DNA of 64,000 nucleotides from Sulfurimonas aquatica (GTDB taxonomy: Bacteria; Campylobacterota; Campylobacteria; Campylobacterales; Sulfurimonadaceae), in NCBI RefSeq assembly GCF_017357825.1, contig NZ_CP046072.1, positions 744,001 to 808,000 on the forward strand, written 5' to 3'. The notes under the pieces are model-generated. The model did no database searches. It was given only the letters and a program-made list of their open reading frames with translations, and was not told the DNA's origin. Shown in pieces: positions 1-8,675 of this stretch. How positions within the stretch are numbered: the first letter of the stretch is position 1; every line of letters begins with the position of its first letter. A program made the translations under genes and the position numbers.

Positions 1-2
1 AA

Positions 3-53
3 AAATTTCGCGATACTCCATCTGAAAAAAAATGGGAAATAGATTCATACTAG
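3..53 (+). CDS. 3' end of an upstream gene (partial)
   Basis: A reading frame open from the window edge ends at a TAG 9 bases before the next start. Its last residues are KFRDTPSEKKWEIDSY. The short gap to the carbamoyltransferase gene suggests one operon. Too little is present to name a family. Confidence 0.4.
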   Translation, partial: KFRDTPSEKKWEIDSY

Positions 54-62
54 GATGGAAAA

Positions 63-1751
63 ATGATTAAAATTGGGATTCACAATACTGGAAATTTTGC
101 TAGTGCAGCATTATTTAAAGATGGTGAAATAATTTATGCTTGTGCTAATGAAAGGCTTACACGAAACAAATATGATAGTTCTTTTCCTTTTGCTGTTATC
201 GAAAAGGGCTTAACTGAAATTGGAATGACTTACAATGATATAGATGAGATTGTGCTTTCTTGGAATTCATACATTAATGCATCAAACAGATTTAAACGTT
301 TTAGTAATTCAGTAAACCACCCAATGGAAAGGCTTCATAATTCAATTAATGCAATATTACCAAATTTAAATATTAAGCATATTGATGTATCTCATCAAAA
401 AATATATTATGATAACAAATCAATTACTTTTAGTTTTGTAAATCACCATTATTCTCATATTGGAATGGCATATAACACTTCGCCGTTTGAGAGTGCTAGT
501 GTATTCATTTCTGATGGATTTGGTGAAGAAACGAGTTCTCTGTTGGCAGTTGCTAAAGGTAATGAAATTAAGATACTTAAAGAGCATAATTTCCCACACT
601 CTCTAGGTATGTTTTATGGTACATTAACAGAATATTGTGGCTTTAAAAGTGAAAAGGATGAATGGAAAATAATGGGTGCTTCAGCATATGGAAATCCTGA
701 GCGCTTTTATAGTAAGTTAAGTAAATTGATACATGTTGAAAATGGTAATTTAGAATTAGATTTAAACTATTTTGACTTTTATAGTTTCAACTCGAAAGGG
801 ATGTTTAGCAATAAACTTATAGAATTACTAGAGGATGATATAAAAGATAATAATCCCAATCAAAAAATGTATGATATCGCTTCAGCTACACAATTAATTT
901 ATGAAGAATCATCTATAAAATTAATAAATTGGCTACATAGTAAATCAGAAGAAAAATCCAATCTATGTCTTGGCGGTGGTACCGCAATGAATAGCTTATT
1001 TAATGGAAAAGTAACTTCTAAAACAAAATTTAAAAATGTTTTTATATCTTTCTCTCCCGATGATACAGGTAATGCAATAGGCTCTGTCTTATATAAAGAC
1101 AGAATAAAAAAACCTTATTTAGAATCTTTTTTAGGTTCAGAATATTCAAATAATGATATTAAAGTATATTTAAACAAATACAAATTAAAGTCACACTATT
1201 TCGAAAGAAATGAACTTAATTTACAAATTGCAAAAAGTATATTTGAAGGTAAAATAGTAGGCTGGTTTCAAGGTCGAATGGAATATGGTCAAAGAGCATT
1301 AGGAAATAGAAGTATTTTAGCAAATCCATGTGATCCAGAAATGAAAAATAAATTAAATAAGATCATTAAATATCGAGAGTCATTTAGACCTTTTGCCCCA
1401 GCAATTATTGATGAATATGGAGAAGAGTATTTTGAAAATTACACTTATACACCATATATGGAAAAAATACTTAAATTTAAAGATGCGGTAATCAATAGAA
1501 TACCTGCTGTTGTACATGACGACAATACTGGTAGATTGCAGAGTGTTAGCGAAAATGATAATTTTGAGTTTTATCAGCTTATTCAATCTTTTTATAAAAT
1601 TTCGGGTATTCCAATTTTAATAAATACCTCTTTTAATGTATCAGGAGAACCAATTGTTTCATCTCCTGAAGATGCAATTAAAACATTTTATACAAGTGGT
1701 TTAGATATTTTAGTTTTAAATAACTATGTAATTTTTAAAGAGGATATTTAA
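63..1751 (+). CDS. NodU/CmcH/TobZ-family carbamoyltransferase
   Basis: Predicted O-carbamoyltransferase (562 aa, the usual family length) that would move a carbamoyl group from carbamoyl phosphate, through carbamoyl-adenylate, to a hydroxyl on a sugar or small molecule. The N-terminal Kae1-like domain has the metal-binding His cluster VNHHYSHIG (about residues 127-133) and the nucleotide-binding turn SDGFGEE (150-156). GGGTAMN lies near 305, and the C-terminal domain has GQRALGNRS near 410 and NTSFNVSGEP near 525. The ATG at 63 follows a GGATGG ribosome site and lies 9 bases after the preceding stop. The neighbouring aminotransferase, ACP and ligase genes suggest a glycan or antibiotic-like product. 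The acceptor is not identifiable from sequence. Confidence 0.85.
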   Translation: MIKIGIHNTGNFASAALFKDGEIIYACANERLTRNKYDSSFPFAVIEKGLTEIGMTYNDIDEIVLSWNSYINASNRFKRFSNSVNHPMERLHNSINAILPNLNIKHIDVSHQKIYYDNKSITFSFVNHHYSHIGMAYNTSPFESASVFISDGFGEETSSLLAVAKGNEIKILKEHNFPHSLGMFYGTLTEYCGFKSEKDEWKIMGASAYGNPERFYSKLSKLIHVENGNLELDLNYFDFYSFNSKGMFSNKLIELLEDDIKDNNPNQKMYDIASATQLIYEESSIKLINWLHSKSEEKSNLCLGGGTAMNSLFNGKVTSKTKFKNVFISFSPDDTGNAIGSVLYKDRIKKPYLESFLGSEYSNNDIKVYLNKYKLKSHYFERNELNLQIAKSIFEGKIVGWFQGRMEYGQRALGNRSILANPCDPEMKNKLNKIIKYRESFRPFAPAIIDEYGEEYFENYTYTPYMEKILKFKDAVINRIPAVVHDDNTGRLQSVSENDNFEFYQLIQSFYKISGIPILINTSFNVSGEPIVSSPEDAIKTFYTSGLDILVLNNYVIFKEDI

Positions 1752-1956
1752 ATTATTTAAAAATATATACTTCTTCTCGTTGGTACACTATTTTAGGTGT
1801 ATCGCAGTGATGAGTATTCCTTAACTTGACTAAATTTTATGTATATGTCGTTATTAATTCGTGCTCCCTAATGTTAAATATATCCTTAATGTCATGCATC
1901 TCCAAAATCTATCAATGTAAATATTATCAGCTTTCTTCTTTTGAGTGTCCCGAAGA

Positions 1957-2739
1957 TTAATTTCTATCTTTTTTATATTTCTCTTCGACGGTACAGACAA
2001 AATATTCTTTATCTTCCTTGTATTTTTTTTGCATTAGTGTAAAAAGATCATTGAATCTAATACTATCTAATTTAAAATTTCCGATATTATATGTAAAATA
2101 CTTATTCTCAAGCTTTAGATCTTCTAAAATTACTGTGAAGTCAGACACTAATCCACTATGCCGTCCATAAATAGTTACAATCTGTTCGTAAAATTTTTGC
2201 TTTTCATCTAAAAAAATTCCCTGTATATTAACATCATGTCTGTAATAGACTTCTATTTTTCTTTCTAGATAGTGTGCTTCTGTCATACGTTTCAAAACAT
2301 TGCCTATACTCATAAGAGAACCATTATTTCTTAAAAGTTCTTCAATTAAGGAACCTTCTCCCATAGAGTTATATTTATTTATAAAATTGAAGTGATGAAG
2401 TTTTTTATTTTTACTAAAAACAAGGTATGAAAACATAGGGTCAATTGTACGTTTATAAGGAAACATACTTCTAAGATATTCAGTGGCATGACCAACAACG
2501 GATGGGCTATTTAAGTAATCATATGTTTTAAGTTCATCGGTATTATAGCTATGTGAAAAAGTTGGAATAATTATATTACCGCCACGGTTTTCTACTTCAC
2601 ATAACACTTTGCCAAAGGATTCAAGTTTTTTTGTAATCATATCATTAATTGAGCAGTTAGGTTCTTTCTCTACTGGATAATAGAAAAAACCAATAATATC
2701 TATATGAAGCGAAATCAACGAGTTAGTACTAACTCGCAC
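1957..2739 (-). CDS. AAC(3)-family N-acyltransferase (aminoglycoside acetyltransferase-like)
   Basis: Resembles the aminoglycoside N3-acetyltransferase fold, which acylates amino groups on sugars. Family landmarks in order are the strand leading to IIPTFSHSY (about 57-65), VGHATEYLR (83-91), PMFSYLVF (101-108), the segment GEGSLIEELLRNNGS, and TEAHYLERK (about 153-161), corresponding to the family's His/Glu region. The only usable start is GTG at 2739. It leaves the first strand shorter than usual, and the frame stays open upstream without another start codon, so the N-terminus may be truncated. It diverges from the ACP gene. In surface-sugar clusters such proteins are good candidates for N-acylating dideoxy-amino sugars rather than giving drug resistance. 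The acyl donor (CoA or ACP) is not shown. Confidence 0.65.
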   Translation of the reverse strand: MRVSTNSLISLHIDIIGFFYYPVEKEPNCSINDMITKKLESFGKVLCEVENRGGNIIIPTFSHSYNTDELKTYDYLNSPSVVGHATEYLRSMFPYKRTIDPMFSYLVFSKNKKLHHFNFINKYNSMGEGSLIEELLRNNGSLMSIGNVLKRMTEAHYLERKIEVYYRHDVNIQGIFLDEKQKFYEQIVTIYGRHSGLVSDFTVILEDLKLENKYFTYNIGNFKLDSIRFNDLFTLMQKKYKEDKEYFVCTVEEKYKKDRN

Positions 2740-2834
2740 AAGTAGCTCTACTAATGAGTTTTCAAAGTTAGTATTTAATATATATTTTCCTTTATTTTTG
2801 ATAAACTACAGCATTTTATAATACTAGGATATAT

Positions 2835-3077
2835 ATGAATAGCGATTTAATTTTAAACAAAATTATACAAGAAGTTTCTTTATTATCAAAGAAAGATGTA
2901 ATTAATTATAACCAAGAAATTTTTGGGAAAGATGGACTTCTTGATTCATTGAATGTCTTGCATATAATGCTATTTATAGAAAGAGAATTTAATATCCAAA
3001 TTAATCCTGAAAATGTTACTCTTGATAACTTTGGGACAATTAATAAAATTTATGATCTAATTAAACTATATGAATAA
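2835..3077 (+). CDS. Acyl carrier protein (discrete)
   Basis: An 80-residue carrier protein with the phosphopantetheine attachment motif DSL (Ser38) after GKDGLL, followed by helix 2 (NVLHIMLFIEREFNI) and the typical DNFGTINKIYDLI end. The serine would carry a thioester-bound acyl or aminoacyl group. It overlaps the downstream ligase by 8 bases, so the two are almost certainly co-translated and work together. It differs from a fatty-acid AcpP (less acidic, many Asn and Ile residues), consistent with a dedicated secondary-metabolism or glycan carrier. Confidence 0.85.
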   Translation: MNSDLILNKIIQEVSLLSKKDVINYNQEIFGKDGLLDSLNVLHIMLFIEREFNIQINPENVTLDNFGTINKIYDLIKLYE

Positions 3078-4431
3078 TAATACTTTACAATATTTACTAT
3101 TTTTTTCCTCATCAAGTCTATTAATTTCTTATAATGGAGAATCTATTTCTCAAATTGAGTTTCGTGAAAAAGTTTTATTCTATGCTGAGGAATTTAAGCA
3201 ATATGATTTTTTAGATGATTTTATTCTTATATATGATGAGAATCCTATACACTTCTATATACTCCTTTTTGCATTATGGGTTAGTGATAAAAAAGTGATT
3301 TTTCCAACAAAAGACTTACTTTTAGATAAAGAACTTATCTCTTTTTATAAGTATTCATGTTTATTGGAGAATAATCAAATCATTATTAAAGAAAATAAAA
3401 ACTTTTGTAAATTAGAAAATGCTATTGGTGACACGGTATTATTTTCATCTGGTAGCACTGGTAAACCAAAAGGTATACTTCATAAGAAAGAGAATTTTAT
3501 CAAAAATGCCTATAGTGTTTTTGAAAAAATTTCACAATCAAACTATACATCTATAAGCTATTTAAAGCCATATTTGGTGAGTGCATTAAGTCATTTCCTA
3601 GTACATTTTATATCAAATTCTCAACTTATTTTTGATGACTATAAAAATACTTCCAATATTGATAAGTATATTCAAAAACATCCTGATCTTTCAATTGTTG
3701 GGTCTCCCATGCATTTGATTACAGCTTTTGGTTCTATTAATAATGATAAATATAAGCCGAGACTTTTTTTTTCATCAGGGGATATACTAAATGATCTCAT
3801 AATAGATAAAATTATAAATAAATACATTGACATTATAGTATTTAATGTCTATGGCTTAGCAGAGCTAGGAGGACGTCTTTTTGTCAATAGAATAGATGGA
3901 ACCACACCTATAAACAATAGAAAACAAATTGGTGAAAGCATATCTGGCTCTAATGTAAAGATAGAAAATGACACTATTGTTGTTAAAGCAGATTTTTTAT
4001 TTTATGGATATATTATTGATAATAAATTTATAGTGAATAATGAATGGTTTAATACAAAAGATACTATTTTATTAGATAATTACCATACAGTATTGGCAGG
4101 AAGAACAAACGATGAGATTAAGGTTGGTGGTAATAAAGTTGCACTAAAATATCTTGAAAACAAAATATCAGGTATCTTAAATATTGAATTTTTAGTTATA
4201 ACCTCTAAAAGGCATGCACTATTTGGAAATTTAATTGTATTAGTAATAAAAGGGGATTCCAATCTTTCACGAAGAAATATCCTAATAAAACTTAATGCAT
4301 CACTTGAGCAATACGAGATTCCTCATGAAATTTATACCATAGAGGAGATACCTTTCACTCAAACTATGAAGATTGATAGAAAGTCAATCACAGAATCTCT
4401 CTCTAATTTAAAACAGCTCACCTCTACTTAG
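3070..4431 (+). CDS. AMP-forming acyl-ACP/CoA ligase
   Basis: ANL-superfamily adenylating enzyme (453 aa) predicted to activate a carboxylic acid with ATP and load it on the ACP encoded directly upstream. Visible motifs are the P-loop SSGSTGKPKG (126-135), the aromatic/acidic motif VYGLAELGG (about 264-272), the hinge region AGRTNDEIKVGGNKV (about 342-356), and a C-terminal catalytic lysine in TMKIDRKS. It is shorter than typical acyl-CoA synthetases (over 500 aa), mainly in the N-terminal part, like other small ligases in O-antigen and polyketide loci. A T9 tract occurs inside the gene. The acid substrate is not identifiable; sulfolactate is proposed from the neighbouring comAB genes. Confidence 0.8.
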   Translation: MNNNTLQYLLFFSSSSLLISYNGESISQIEFREKVLFYAEEFKQYDFLDDFILIYDENPIHFYILLFALWVSDKKVIFPTKDLLLDKELISFYKYSCLLENNQIIIKENKNFCKLENAIGDTVLFSSGSTGKPKGILHKKENFIKNAYSVFEKISQSNYTSISYLKPYLVSALSHFLVHFISNSQLIFDDYKNTSNIDKYIQKHPDLSIVGSPMHLITAFGSINNDKYKPRLFFSSGDILNDLIIDKIINKYIDIIVFNVYGLAELGGRLFVNRIDGTTPINNRKQIGESISGSNVKIENDTIVVKADFLFYGYIIDNKFIVNNEWFNTKDTILLDNYHTVLAGRTNDEIKVGGNKVALKYLENKISGILNIEFLVITSKRHALFGNLIVLVIKGDSNLSRRNILIKLNASLEQYEIPHEIYTIEEIPFTQTMKIDRKSITESLSNLKQLTST

Positions 4432-4519
4432 TATATCATTCGTGATTCATAATAATACATAGACTCTCAACGATTGATAGAGGTGCTGGAAAAACAGTTA
4501 CTTTTACTAGAACTGATAC

Positions 4520-5359
4520 TTATTTCTTAAATAACCTAAACTCCAATGCAACACGTGTTTCTTCATCCTGATCATTGATTGCACACCCATGAATTAAATG
4601 TGATGAAAAGATTAGTACATTTCCATATCTTATGTCTTCCCTACGTAAATCATTCCGCCCATCCCAGCTAACGATATTACGAACATTATACTTTTTCTTT
4701 TGGATAACTCCACCCTCAAATGTCCTTAGTATTTTATCTTCTGGTAAAAGATGACTTCCAGAAACAAGTGGTAAAGAAGATTTCAAACTAACACCACAAA
4801 TTGGAATCCAAAAATTTATAAACTTGTATACATTCTTATCTCTATCAAAACTTTCATGAATATCTTTATGAGGTGGATTAAAATCATTTGACCTTGGTCT
4901 ATTTATTCTAATGATAATATGCATTTTTTTTTCATTATTCGGATTAATATCAGTTAGTTCAAACCCAACTAGTTCACTTAGTTTCTTGTAAAAGACAGCT
5001 GTGTTAAAATCAAAATCTGATGAAAACAGATCTCTTGTTTTATTTACAACTTCATAGTGTGAATTATTATCAGGTAAAAAGCGATGGTATTTATTCAACT
5101 GAAAATTTGTAACTTCAATACCCTTCTCGCTAAGTATTGACCTTACACAATTTGAGATTCCAGAATAGAGAGAATTGAATTCTGTTTTGCCTAGGAAAGG
5201 GAATATCTTAAATCCTTTTTCATACCACTCCTGACCAAAGGTCAAATCTGTTCTTTCATTAGAGAGTCTTTCTTGTATTCCATATTTAAGAGGTGGCGAC
5301 CCTTCAGCATTAAAAGAAAATTGCTTGTCGTCTATTTTAAATTTAAATTTTTTATGCAT
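4520..5359 (-). CDS. Phytanoyl-CoA-hydroxylase-like 2-oxoglutarate/Fe(II) oxygenase
   Basis: A 279-residue protein with a plausible non-haem iron facial triad: HKD in PPHKDIHES (about residues 165-173), and a distal His in SSHLIHGCAIN followed by Arg in TRVALEFRLF, the usual 2-oxoglutarate anchor. This fits a hydroxylase of the phytanoyl-CoA dioxygenase group, many of which sit in carbohydrate clusters. I chose the ATG at 5359 rather than the GTG 12 bases upstream because AGGTGG lies at a good Shine-Dalgarno distance from it. It is convergent with the ligase gene. The substrate is unknown; a nucleotide sugar, acyl group or lipid are all possible. Confidence 0.65.
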   Translation of the reverse strand: MHKKFKFKIDDKQFSFNAEGSPPLKYGIQERLSNERTDLTFGQEWYEKGFKIFPFLGKTEFNSLYSGISNCVRSILSEKGIEVTNFQLNKYHRFLPDNNSHYEVVNKTRDLFSSDFDFNTAVFYKKLSELVGFELTDINPNNEKKMHIIIRINRPRSNDFNPPHKDIHESFDRDKNVYKFINFWIPICGVSLKSSLPLVSGSHLLPEDKILRTFEGGVIQKKKYNVRNIVSWDGRNDLRREDIRYGNVLIFSSHLIHGCAINDQDEETRVALEFRLFKK

Positions 5360-5486
5360 TATATTTACCACCTGAGAATCTATTTAACATTCTTATTCTT
5401 GATTTTTATATTTAAAATTTCACTGACAATATCCAATAGTTAATTGTTCTCAACTGAAAGGTAGAGATAATAATCATATAAAAAAG

Positions 5487-6572
5487 TTATTTTATAGTAC
5501 TTATTATAGTATCAATAACTTTATTCATACTGCCAATATCTAAATCATCTCCCATAGGTAAACAAAGTATTCTAGTTGATATATCCTCAGATATATCACA
5601 AATTTGATTTGTATTATTAAATTTCAATGTATTAAGTGATGGGTAAAAGTATCGCTTAGGATATATTGATTTTTCTGTTAACTTCTTCATTACTTCAATT
5701 ACATATTTTTCATTTTCAAATAATATTGAACAAAAACTATAATTTTTAGTTGAATTTTTATTTTTTTCTTGAAAAACAACATAATCTTTTAAGTTTTCAT
5801 AGTAGTAATTATATGCCATTTCTTTTTTAGAAATGATAGTGTCAATCTCATCGAGTACACATAGGCCCATAGCTGCTTCAAATTCATTCATTTTTGCATT
5901 AATACCAATATTTGAATGATTTCCATTACCGTCTAGTCCAAAATTAATTATTTCTCTTATTTGTAATTCTAGCTGTTTATTCTCATTAACTATTATTGCA
6001 CCACCTTCAATAGTATGAAACACTTTGGTAGCATGGAAACTAAGAGTAGAAATATCGCCATGTGTAAGTATACTTTTGTCTTTGTAGTTAACTCCAAATG
6101 CATGTGCTCCATCATAAATAGTTTTTAAATTGTACTGTTTAGCAATCTTTTCAATTGACTCAACTTCACAAGGATTACCAAAAATATGAACTGGTACAAT
6201 TGCTGAAGTACTCTTTGTAATAAGATGTTCAATATTTGTTGGATCCAAGTTTAGTGATTTATGATTTATATCAGAAAACTTTGGAGTAATATGCTCCCAC
6301 TTTAAAGAATTAGTTGTAGCAACAAAACTAAAAGGAGTTGTTATTGCTTCACCTTCCAATCCTAAGGCCTTGTATGCAATTTGTAAAGCCAAAGTCCCGT
6401 TCGCAACAAGAATTATACTTTTTACACCAAGATATTCTGCCAATCTTTTTTCTAGTTCCTGCACCAAAGGACCATTATTTGTTAAGTGCTTGGAATTATA
6501 TATTTTATCAATATATTTCATATATTTTTTTTGATCAGGTAAATAGGGAGAATTAACATAAATTGATTTCAT
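5487..6572 (-). CDS. DegT/DnrJ/EryC1/StrS-family sugar aminotransferase
   Basis: PLP-dependent aminotransferase (361 aa) that would convert a keto-deoxysugar nucleotide to the amino sugar. Landmarks are the ANGTLALQIA segment (57-66), the PLP-contacting Asp in YDGAHAFG (Asp154), and the Schiff-base Lys in SFHATKVFHTIEGG (Lys183). Length and the LTNNGPLVQELE start are typical, and the sequence is most reminiscent of enzymes making 4-amino-4,6-dideoxyhexoses (VioA/FdtB type). No nucleotide-sugar dehydratase lies in the window, so the donor sugar must come from genes elsewhere. The product would be a natural acceptor for the AAC(3)-like acyltransferase. Confidence 0.85.
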   Translation of the reverse strand: MKSIYVNSPYLPDQKKYMKYIDKIYNSKHLTNNGPLVQELEKRLAEYLGVKSIILVANGTLALQIAYKALGLEGEAITTPFSFVATTNSLKWEHITPKFSDINHKSLNLDPTNIEHLITKSTSAIVPVHIFGNPCEVESIEKIAKQYNLKTIYDGAHAFGVNYKDKSILTHGDISTLSFHATKVFHTIEGGAIIVNENKQLELQIREIINFGLDGNGNHSNIGINAKMNEFEAAMGLCVLDEIDTIISKKEMAYNYYYENLKDYVVFQEKNKNSTKNYSFCSILFENEKYVIEVMKKLTEKSIYPKRYFYPSLNTLKFNNTNQICDISEDISTRILCLPMGDDLDIGSMNKVIDTIISTIK

Positions 6573-6619
6573 ATTACTAAATTAACACCATACTATTAAT
6601 TTCCATATTGCCAATTACA

Positions 6620-6733
6620 CTAATCATTATTTATATCACAATACTGAGGGTCAACTGATATTAGTTTAATAATTTTAACTATTTTATCAATATTGTTTTT
6701 ATTATTACCATAGTTGTTAAGATAACTTGGCAT
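6620..6733 (-). CDS. Possible 37-residue small protein
   Basis: A short frame beginning at ATG 6733, with AAAGGA at a proper Shine-Dalgarno distance and ending at TAG. It is rich in Asn, Lys and Ile and has one Cys near the C-terminus. It fills the gap between the VOC and aminotransferase genes on the same strand. No family is recognised; it could be a relic of a longer gene or chance in AT-rich DNA. Confidence 0.3.
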   Translation of the reverse strand: MPSYLNNYGNNKNNIDKIVKIIKLISVDPQYCDINND

Positions 6734-6836
6734 TTGTTTTCCTTTGTTGTTTTTTCATGTCTTTGATATGCTATTTATACGAAATATAAAAAGTAAATGC
6801 CTTTAAAAGAAATAGAAAAAAATTTACTACTTAAAT

Positions 6837-7238
6837 TTAATACATCATTCGATGATCGTAATAGTATTTAAATTCTAAAATGTTATTTGAAGGATCTTTT
6901 AAAAAAAATGTTAAATGTTCTTCTACTTGACCTTTGAATCTAATAAACTCATCATGAAAAAATGTTAATTCCCTTTCTTTTGCAAGTTTCAATACATTAT
7001 CGTAATCTTTTTTTTCAAAAAAGGTAACTCCAAAATGCCTAGGATACATCTGAGGATCTTTATCAATATTTTCAGGAGATAAATGGCATACAACCTGATC
7101 TCCAAAAAAGTCAATAGTTATTCTATCATTATACCTTCGTGCTAATTTACAACCAAGCTTTACGATATAAAAATGGAATGTTTCATCTAGATCTTTGCAT
7201 GGTATTGCCAGATGAAATACATTACTACTATTTCTCAT
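6837..7238 (-). CDS. VOC-superfamily (glyoxalase/dioxygenase-fold) protein
   Basis: A 133-residue vicinal-oxygen-chelate protein: VFHLAIPCKDLDETFHFY at the start, FGDQVVCHLSP in the middle, RHFGVTFF, and KDPSNNILEFKYY at the end. The pairs of His and Glu residues in these segments (HLAI, CHLSP, HFGV, LEFK) match the usual metal-ligand positions. Family members are glyoxalases, extradiol dioxygenases or epimerases, so the reaction is not predictable. It ends the run of genes that starts with the HD protein and comB-comA, with 16 bases between it and comA, so it may act on the sulfolactate pathway or on the amino sugar. Confidence 0.75.
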   Translation of the reverse strand: MRNSSNVFHLAIPCKDLDETFHFYIVKLGCKLARRYNDRITIDFFGDQVVCHLSPENIDKDPQMYPRHFGVTFFEKKDYDNVLKLAKERELTFFHDEFIRFKGQVEEHLTFFLKDPSNNILEFKYYYDHRMMY

Positions 7239-7254
7239 GTATTGCTTCCTTTCT

Positions 7255-8004
7255 TTATTTAAAAAATGTATCTGATCTTAAACCATGTCTTAGGGTCTCC
7301 AATGATATAATATCATTAAAATCTATGTTCCCTAAATTCACATTAGTGTGTGTATTATTAATAAAGTATTGTTGTAAAAATTTAGTAGGTGCTTCAAAAA
7401 TAATTTTATCTAAATCTATGTCAGAAGCAAGTATTTTTTCAAAAACATCTTCTTTTATACTACCATCAGTGTTACAAATACCACCTTTACCACTTTCTCT
7501 TGTCTCGATTATAACTTTAGTTGCACCTGCATCAATATCTTGCTTAATATAATTAATCCATTGCTCAGCATCAAACCTTGTTGAACGTAAATTGTCTTTA
7601 TATCCAACCTCGCTAAAAACATTAAATTCATTTTTTAAATCTGAAACAATACTGGCCTTCTCAGTGTTTGATAAGTCAATAGTACCATTTGAAACTTCTA
7701 TATATTTGCAATTTTTTATATTGCAATAATTGACAAATTCATTTAATTGATTTTTACTATAAAAATATTCAAATAGTGTTCCCCCAAAAAAATAGTCTAT
7801 ATTGAAAAGCTTCAAAATTTCAATCTTTTTATCAATATTTGGAGAAACCAAACAGGTGCCCCATCCAAATTTTACAAAATCTATATGCTCATTAAACGAT
7901 TCAATTAAGTCTTTAAAATAACTAGTAGAATAGCCCGTGTCAATAATCATATTTAAGCCCTCAACTCTTGGCTTTTTAAAACGGCTTTCTAAATATATAT
8001 TCAA
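7255..8004 (-). CDS. comA: Phosphosulfolactate synthase (ComA/YitD family)
   Basis: Predicted to add sulfite to phosphoenolpyruvate, giving (2R)-phospho-3-sulfolactate. The 249-residue sequence follows the family closely: IDTGYSTSYFKDL near the start, DFVKFGWGT (about 42-50), FFGGTLFE, KYIEVSNGT, SEVGYKD, IETRESGKGGIC, FEAPTKFLQQ and the C-terminal LETLRHGLRSDTFF. This is clearly the family that contains Bacillus YitD and methanogen ComA. It overlaps comB by 4 bases, so translation is probably coupled. No later coenzyme M genes (comC, comD, comE) are present, so sulfolactate itself is the expected product. Finding this pair among ACP, ligase and sugar genes is unusual. Confidence 0.9.
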   Translation of the reverse strand: MNIYLESRFKKPRVEGLNMIIDTGYSTSYFKDLIESFNEHIDFVKFGWGTCLVSPNIDKKIEILKLFNIDYFFGGTLFEYFYSKNQLNEFVNYCNIKNCKYIEVSNGTIDLSNTEKASIVSDLKNEFNVFSEVGYKDNLRSTRFDAEQWINYIKQDIDAGATKVIIETRESGKGGICNTDGSIKEDVFEKILASDIDLDKIIFEAPTKFLQQYFINNTHTNVNLGNIDFNDIISLETLRHGLRSDTFFK

Positions 8005-8639
8005 TAATAGTCCTTCATAGTAATTTTTTGTATATATACATTGTTTCTTTCATCGGATTTGATTTCCATTATAAAATTTGTATCAAAATTAGTTGTTGAA
8101 TAAACAATGTCTTTGGGATTAAATCGTTTATCATTGAAGAACTTCATAGCTATATCGCTATCTGTAATACGTTGAATAATATCTATGGTTGATAAACTCT
8201 TATGTTTATATAATCTTTCAATATAATCTTTAACTGCTAAGTCATCATCCTTTTGACGAGAAGGTATAATATTTAGGTAGTTTATATTTATAGTATGTAA
8301 GTATTTTACTAATGTTTTACTATTACTATATCCTGTTACAAATATTCTATCTGCATCTAAATTATCTAATGTTACTTTTGTACCATTTGTTGTTTTTTGA
8401 ACTAATATTTCACCAGATAATTCTTTAGAAATTATATTTGTAGGGGAATTATCTAAGTCAAATCCATGAATAAGTAATCCATGTTCTTCACCACATAAAA
8501 TATATTCTGGATTTTTCTCTTTCATTCCAAATGCTAAAGATTTGTTTGCTACTAAATATATGCGCTCAACACCTTTAATAAAAGCAATATGCGAAACAGT
8601 AAATGCACGTAAAACGTCAATTATTATATTTACTTTCAT
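8001..8639 (-). CDS. comB: 2-phosphosulfolactate phosphatase (ComB family)
   Basis: Predicted Mg-dependent phosphatase releasing 3-sulfolactate from the ComA product. Family marks are the N-terminal IIDVLRAFTVSHIAF, ILCGEEHGLLIHGFDLDNSP (around 50-70), QKTTNGTKV, and FVTGYSNSKTL. At 212 residues it is slightly shorter than many members. I prefer the ATG at 8639 over the in-frame GTG at 8648 because MKVNIIIDVLRA matches the usual start. It lies 36 bases after the HD gene and overlaps comA by 4 bases. Together they form a complete two-step sulfolactate route from PEP and sulfite, both plausible metabolites in a sulfur-oxidising bacterium. Confidence 0.88.
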   Translation of the reverse strand: MKVNIIIDVLRAFTVSHIAFIKGVERIYLVANKSLAFGMKEKNPEYILCGEEHGLLIHGFDLDNSPTNIISKELSGEILVQKTTNGTKVTLDNLDADRIFVTGYSNSKTLVKYLHTININYLNIIPSRQKDDDLAVKDYIERLYKHKSLSTIDIIQRITDSDIAMKFFNDKRFNPKDIVYSTTNFDTNFIMEIKSDERNNVYIQKITMKDYY

Positions 8640-8675
8640 AATATACACAAAAGGGATGAATCTATTTTAGGAAAA

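Noticed and set aside
1957-2739. Aminoglycoside resistance gene
   Set aside because: The fold fits AAC(3), but the surrounding genes are for glycan tailoring and there is no resistance-gene context; resistance is not claimed.
3763-3773. T9 tract in the ligase gene as a phase-variation switch
   Set aside because: AT-rich DNA gives many such runs; the frame is intact and there is no second signal of contingency control.
7255-8639. comA-comB as part of coenzyme M synthesis
   Set aside because: No comC, comD or comE homologue and no methyl-coenzyme M or alkene-metabolism genes are in the window; sulfolactate as end product is simpler.
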